From positions 2,108,001 through 2,172,000 of the forward strand of contig JAHRHY010000003.1 of assembly GCA_019671135.1 (NCBI GenBank): a stretch of DNA of 64,000 nt. The letters are read 5' to 3'. The stretch comes from Linnemannia hyalina (taxonomy: Eukaryota > Mortierellomycota > Mortierellomycetes > Mortierellales > Mortierellaceae). The notes beneath the pieces were generated by a model. The model searched no databases and was not told the origin of the DNA. It saw only the letters and a list, made by a program, of their open reading frames with translations. Shown here in pieces: positions 60,356 to 64,000 of this stretch. Numbering within the stretch: position 1 is the first letter of the stretch; each line of letters begins with the position of its first letter. Both the position numbers and the translations under genes were made by a program.

Positions 60356-62146
60356 TTAATGCTTGGCAACGTTGGAGGCAGCAGAAGCAGCCGTAGAAGC
60401 AGCAGTCCTCTCATCCCTCTTGGTCTTCTTGTCCAATCGTCTGAAGTAGACCCAGGCCGAGATGCAGACCGCTCCAAGGAGCAAGGTTCCTCCAGCGGTC
60501 ATGATGACGGGCAGATACGAGATGTTGGGCTCAGTTGCACCGAGGATCATTCCGGCAACGGGGGCGCCAGCCAACATGCCGACACCGCTGGCGGCGTACA
60601 TGAAACCGATCACGGTCGACAGCTGATGTGCACCAAAGGTCTCCGAGATGACCAAGGGCACCAACGAGACGTAACCGCCGGCGAAAAAACCGTAGACGAG
60701 AGCAAAGACGAGGTAGACACTGAAAGATTTCGAGAGCGTCCAGATGACCAAGATCGAGCCAGCGGTCATCCAAGCACATAAACTGACGACGACGGTCTTG
60801 GGCAAACGGTCGGCAGCGAAACCAAGAGTGATTCTTCCAAGGCAAGAGGCACCGCTCGACAGTCCAGCGATCAAGGCACCATCTTGCGCAGTGAGACCGA
60901 TGAACAAGCTGTACGCTATTTTGGAGAAAAATAAAATAGTGAGATGGGCAGTTAGTTAAAATGATTCGAAGCGGTAAAAGAGAATGGTGAAGGGATTGAA
61001 TACGCACATACATCATAGGGTCTCCTAGAGGGAAAGAAAGACTTACTCTGGAAATAATACATGGGGATGAGGAAACCAATCGAGGCAGAAAGCTCAGCAA
61101 AGGTGAGCGAGAGGAACTGGGGGTCCTTGAAGACCTTGAGATCGGCAAAGAAACCGGCAATGCCAGTAGGCTTGGCCTTCTGCGAAAGCTTCTCGCTCAT
61201 CTGGTTGAGTTCGAGGTCGGTGATCTCGCGGCTGGGCTCAGGCACCTTCTTGCCACTCTCGCGCTCGACAATCAAGAAACTGGCGGTACCGCTATTGTTC
61301 AATAGAGTAGTAGGGAACTGGGTATTAGAATCGAGATATGATAGTACACTCGCACAAACATGATCAACAAGCAGAGGATGTAAAACAGGAGAGGCAAGCT
61401 TACCAGACAACAATGCTGACAATGGCAAGGACGCGGAGGGCCCACTTGACACCGACGGAATCCACCAGTGCCTGAGTAGCAGGGGCGAGTGCCAGTCCAC
61501 CGAGACCAGTTCCGCTAACAGCCAAACCCAAGGCAAGACCACGCTTGGCATCAAACCAATGCGACGGGGCACCGATTGCAGGATAGTAAACCAAAGAGGC
61601 ACCGATACCAAAGAGGACACCCTGGGTCAAGTAGAGCTGCCAGACATGATTGGCAAAGGAAGCCAGCAACAATGCCAAGGCCATGATCCCAGTTCCGAGG
61701 AGGGCGGTGGTGCGATAGCCGAACCTGTCAGCAGACGCACCGCTGATGAAGCCAGCAAAGTAGGTCGAGGATGAACCAAGGGTGCCGATCAAAGCAATAG
61801 ATCCATGGGTTGAGCTAGGAAAGATATCGAGGTAGTTGTTCTCAAAGACACCGAAGATGTACTCTGTGGGGGCAAAGCAGAAGGAGTGGATCAAGAAACT
61901 GCCCAAGACGACCAGCCAGGCGCGGAGACCGCCATCGGGGGCTCTGTCTGCGATGTCGACGAGGGTAGGGGACTGACTGATGCCAATGATGGAGGGAGCA
62001 GTTGACTTTGTGTACTTTTCGGGGCTTGAGGTTGGGGATGAGGGAGCGCGAGGGGTGTAGGCAGCATAGGTGGGGATGATCTCGCAGGATGTGCGAGGGG
62101 TCTGGTCGACATCATTGGATGTCTTGTTTGTTACTGTTGCGACCAT
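60356..62146 (-). CDS. MFS transporter C, monocarboxylate-transporter-like
   Basis: Three exons on the minus strand: 61404-62146, 61047-61291 and 60356-60915 (1548 nt, 515 aa). N-terminal disordered 75 residues, then GLRAWLVVLGSFLIHSFCFA and PTEYIFGVFENNYLDIFPSS, loop GFISGASADRFGYRT, and GASLVYYPAIGAPSHWFDAK with RGLALGLAVSGTGLGGLALA. The second half has SLFIGLTAQDGALIAGLSSG and FFAGGYVSLVPLVISETFGA. Length is typical of fungal MCT-like carriers, making this the most standard of the three. It lacks the first intron of A and B but keeps the two central introns in the same phases. Strong C-ending codon bias suggests it is the most highly expressed copy. Confidence 0.93.
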
Positions 62147-62305
62147 TTGCTGCGTCGATTGGATGTATGCTATGTGAAGGAGGGATAATAGATAATGCAG
62201 GCGGATGCAAGTGGATGGCAGATTGGTAATTTATTGATGGTGGTACCAGGGGGGATCAGAGGAGAGAGTGAAGAAAAGAACCATCAAAACGAGAGGGGCA
62301 TGTCC

Positions 62306-62317
62306 TTTATATATAAA
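62306..62317 (-). promoter_or_regulatory. TATA box of MFS transporter C
   Basis: TTTATATATAAA, a perfect 12-bp palindrome, about 165 bp before the transporter C ATG. Confidence 0.55.
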
Positions 62318-62754
62318 GAAGCGGTTCGAGGCTCCAATATTTTTTCTTGACCGCCCTTCATTATTATTATTATTCATCTGGGCCTGCCACCTGGGGTTGT
62401 TGTAGAGGTCGGACTGGCTGAAGGGCCGACGGGCATTTAGTCAACAAAAGTAAGGAAGGTAGCTGGCATTGAATATTTTTTTTGTTGTTCAGCTATTCAA
62501 CTGCCAAACCATAATCATTTCCCCTAAGTTCTTCGATACTTATCCTTGCTCCAAGGATGCTTGCTCAAAAAGGAAGGTCTACCTCTTAATGTCCCACGCT
62601 CTGTTCACAACTTCTCACCCGGACTTTCAATGCCTGGCCTGGTAACTCGGTCTCGATGCCGGCTGCTGAAATAGAACGAGATCGGAGGGCTAATTTCCAC
62701 AATGCCTTTTCTTCTCGCCTTTTCTTCGGTCTCTTTTTGATTCTCTTTCTCTCT

Positions 62755-62800
62755 CTCTCTCCCTCCCTCCCTCCCTCCCTCCCTCCCTCCTCCCTCCAGA
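62755..62800. repeat. (CCCT)n / CT microsatellite
   Basis: A CT run followed by eight or so CCCT units and CTCC variants; a pure pyrimidine tract of more than 40 nt. Confidence 0.9.
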
Positions 62801-63781
62801 GTGGTCATACCAGGTCAGGATTAGGTGATCCTCACGACACGTTCATCTCATCCCACTCCTCATTGTCTCTATAACCATACCTTCCCAACCGTCTGTTTGC
62901 TTTCGGAGAGATTGCATGGGCGCTAGTTTTTATGTCAATAATGGATATACTCTCGTTCTCAGACAGGATACCATTGGACTCTCAAAAGGAAGCAAACGCA
63001 ACGTGTTTGAGGAGCCGCTTCAAAGTCCATGCATGTATGAGGGAACCTATAGAAACCAACGGCACGCCATCCACTGTCGGTCTGGCAAACATCGTAGAAT
63101 GGTACACCTTTTTCATGCCTGAGTTTCTAGGGTGAACTCCGTTACTAAAGCCTCCAACCTTTCGAAGAAAATAAACGAGTGATATCTGAGAACTGTAGTT
63201 CTGAAAGCAAAAAATAAGAGTGGATGGTTGTGAGAGAGGTATGAATGGCGCCATTGAGACGCGGTGCAATACTGTGCTCGTAGACAAACCCCTAAAGCCA
63301 TCTTTTACTGCGTCATGACAACGCCAAGTGTGTTGGATATGCTGTTAACTGCAGACTTGACTCTTGAGCTGGACTGAGTCATCTTTGCCTCTGAATGAAA
63401 CCCATGGACCGCGTCTGAATTCCGAAGAGCCAAATTATACGTGCAAACGGCGGTGTTGGGTGAATTGCGGTTTGCCACAGTGTACGTGATTTTTTTCTCA
63501 CCCGTGACGTAGTTCAGCACTTTTTTTTTTCCGTAGCCATGGGCCACTTGCATGAAACACTTGCCTCGCGTTTGTTCATCTCTTTGATTGTTTTGGCGTT
63601 GATCCTTTTTTTTTCGTTTTTAAGCTTCTTTCTTTACACACCCCACTCTTGCTTCTGTCTCCTCCGTTCCTGCGCACACAACGCACTCCTTCACTTTACT
63701 CAGCATCGCACTCCCTCTCTCCCTCTCTCCCTCTCATCCATCACTCGCACACAGACAGGCTGATAGCACAGGACACATTCA

Positions 63782-64000
63782 ATGGCCACCGCAACCACCT
63801 CGACTGCTGCAAATCCACACTCACCACCGCCACCCACCGTCACGGCTCAAGACAGACTGCTCGCTGCCTGTCCATGTCTCAACGTCAAGCTACATATCGC
63901 CACCGCTCCAGAGGAACACTCGTCCCTCGCAGGGAAGGAGCTCAAGCTCGGTCTCGCTGGAGTGTCAGTGGTAAGACACGCACTAGGGTTTCCCACTCAC
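63782..64000 (+). CDS. First exon of an unrecognised protein (runs off the window)
   Basis: ATG at 63782 after a C/T- and CA-rich leader. The open exon continues to a GTAAGA donor at 63971 (189 nt, 63 codons in phase 0). It begins with Ala/Thr/Pro-rich sequence and then TAQDRLLAACPCLNVKLHIA. The CPC-LNV-H arrangement suggests a structural or metal-binding cysteine pair near the N-terminus. I do not recognise the family from this fragment. Confidence 0.65.
   Translation, partial: MATATTSTAANPHSPPPPTVTAQDRLLAACPCLNVKLHIATAPEEHSSLAGKELKLGLAGVSVVRHALGFPTH

Larger units (their letters stand above)
62147..63781. other. Divergent spacer, transporter C / last gene
   Basis: Holds a (CCCT)n microsatellite and a C/T-rich leader for the gene at 63782. 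A short plus-strand frame around 63000-63135 has protein-like composition but no motif and I do not call it. Confidence 0.5.

Noticed and set aside
63000..63135. Short plus-strand frame with protein-like composition (ETNGTPSTVGLANIVEWYTF)
   Set aside because: Too short, with no plausible start, splice sites or family match.
1..64000. CRISPR arrays, bacterial operons, insertion sequences, origins
   Set aside because: None seen. The window is eukaryotic, the repeats are microsatellites and one foldback, and no intact transposase or reverse transcriptase was found.

Overview
This is a stretch of nuclear DNA from an early-diverging filamentous fungus. The genes are split by short GT-AG introns (about 50-200 bp). 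The coding parts prefer C- or G-ending codons, and the spacers are full of T, CT, GA and CAA tracts. Gene content (class I myosin, proteasome alpha4, PP1, PTR2-type and MCT-type transporters) together with a quinonoid dihydropteridine reductase points to Mucoromycota, most likely Mortierellomycota. That placement is inference; no rRNA or other marker is present.

Layout. At 1-346 lie the last two exons of an AAA+ ATPase. Then come a seven-helix DUF4203/TMEM198-like protein (528-1409, -), PBDC1 (2761-3982, -) divergent from proteasome alpha4 (4306-5724, +), and FAD monooxygenase FMO1 (6366-8725, +). A spacer of about 4.8 kb precedes a POT/PTR2 peptide transporter (13528-15356, +). A 6.2 kb spacer, the largest gene-poor stretch, precedes a RhoGEF-like protein (21600-25008, +), QDPR (25411-26908, +) and a maltose-acetyltransferase-like enzyme (27109-28026, +). 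From about 28.9 to 30.1 kb is a decayed gene of unknown family, then a foldback, then PP1 catalytic subunit (31980-33276, +), an AAAP amino-acid transporter (36893-38378, +) and monooxygenase FMO2 (40273-41958, -). A 15-exon myosin I (43622-49228, +) faces a small proline-rich/Cys-rich protein (49584-50036, -). Next are a poly-Gly/Cys-rich surface-type protein (51417-52220, +), PDRG1 (about 52331-53296, +) and three head-to-tail MCT-like MFS transporters (53456-56169, 57076-59720, 60356-62146, all -). The window ends in the first exon of an unrecognised gene (63782 onward, +).

There is no operon-like organisation, and I did not find a clear new multi-gene system. The groupings that carry information are: the tandem MFS trio, which shares two intron positions in identical phase while the other introns vary; the two FAD monooxygenases, which share three intron positions including an 11-nt micro-exon that encodes part of the FAD-site GDACHK motif; and the PBDC1/proteasome pair on a 323-bp shared promoter. 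The most unusual individual products are a DH domain split by a low-complexity insert and lacking a PH domain, a myosin I without the acidic C-terminus, and an orphan Cys-rich protein with a poly-Gly N-terminus and a Thr/Val-rich tail.

Exon limits were worked out by hand from splice sites, reading phase and family conservation. For every fully modelled multi-exon gene the exon lengths sum to a multiple of three.
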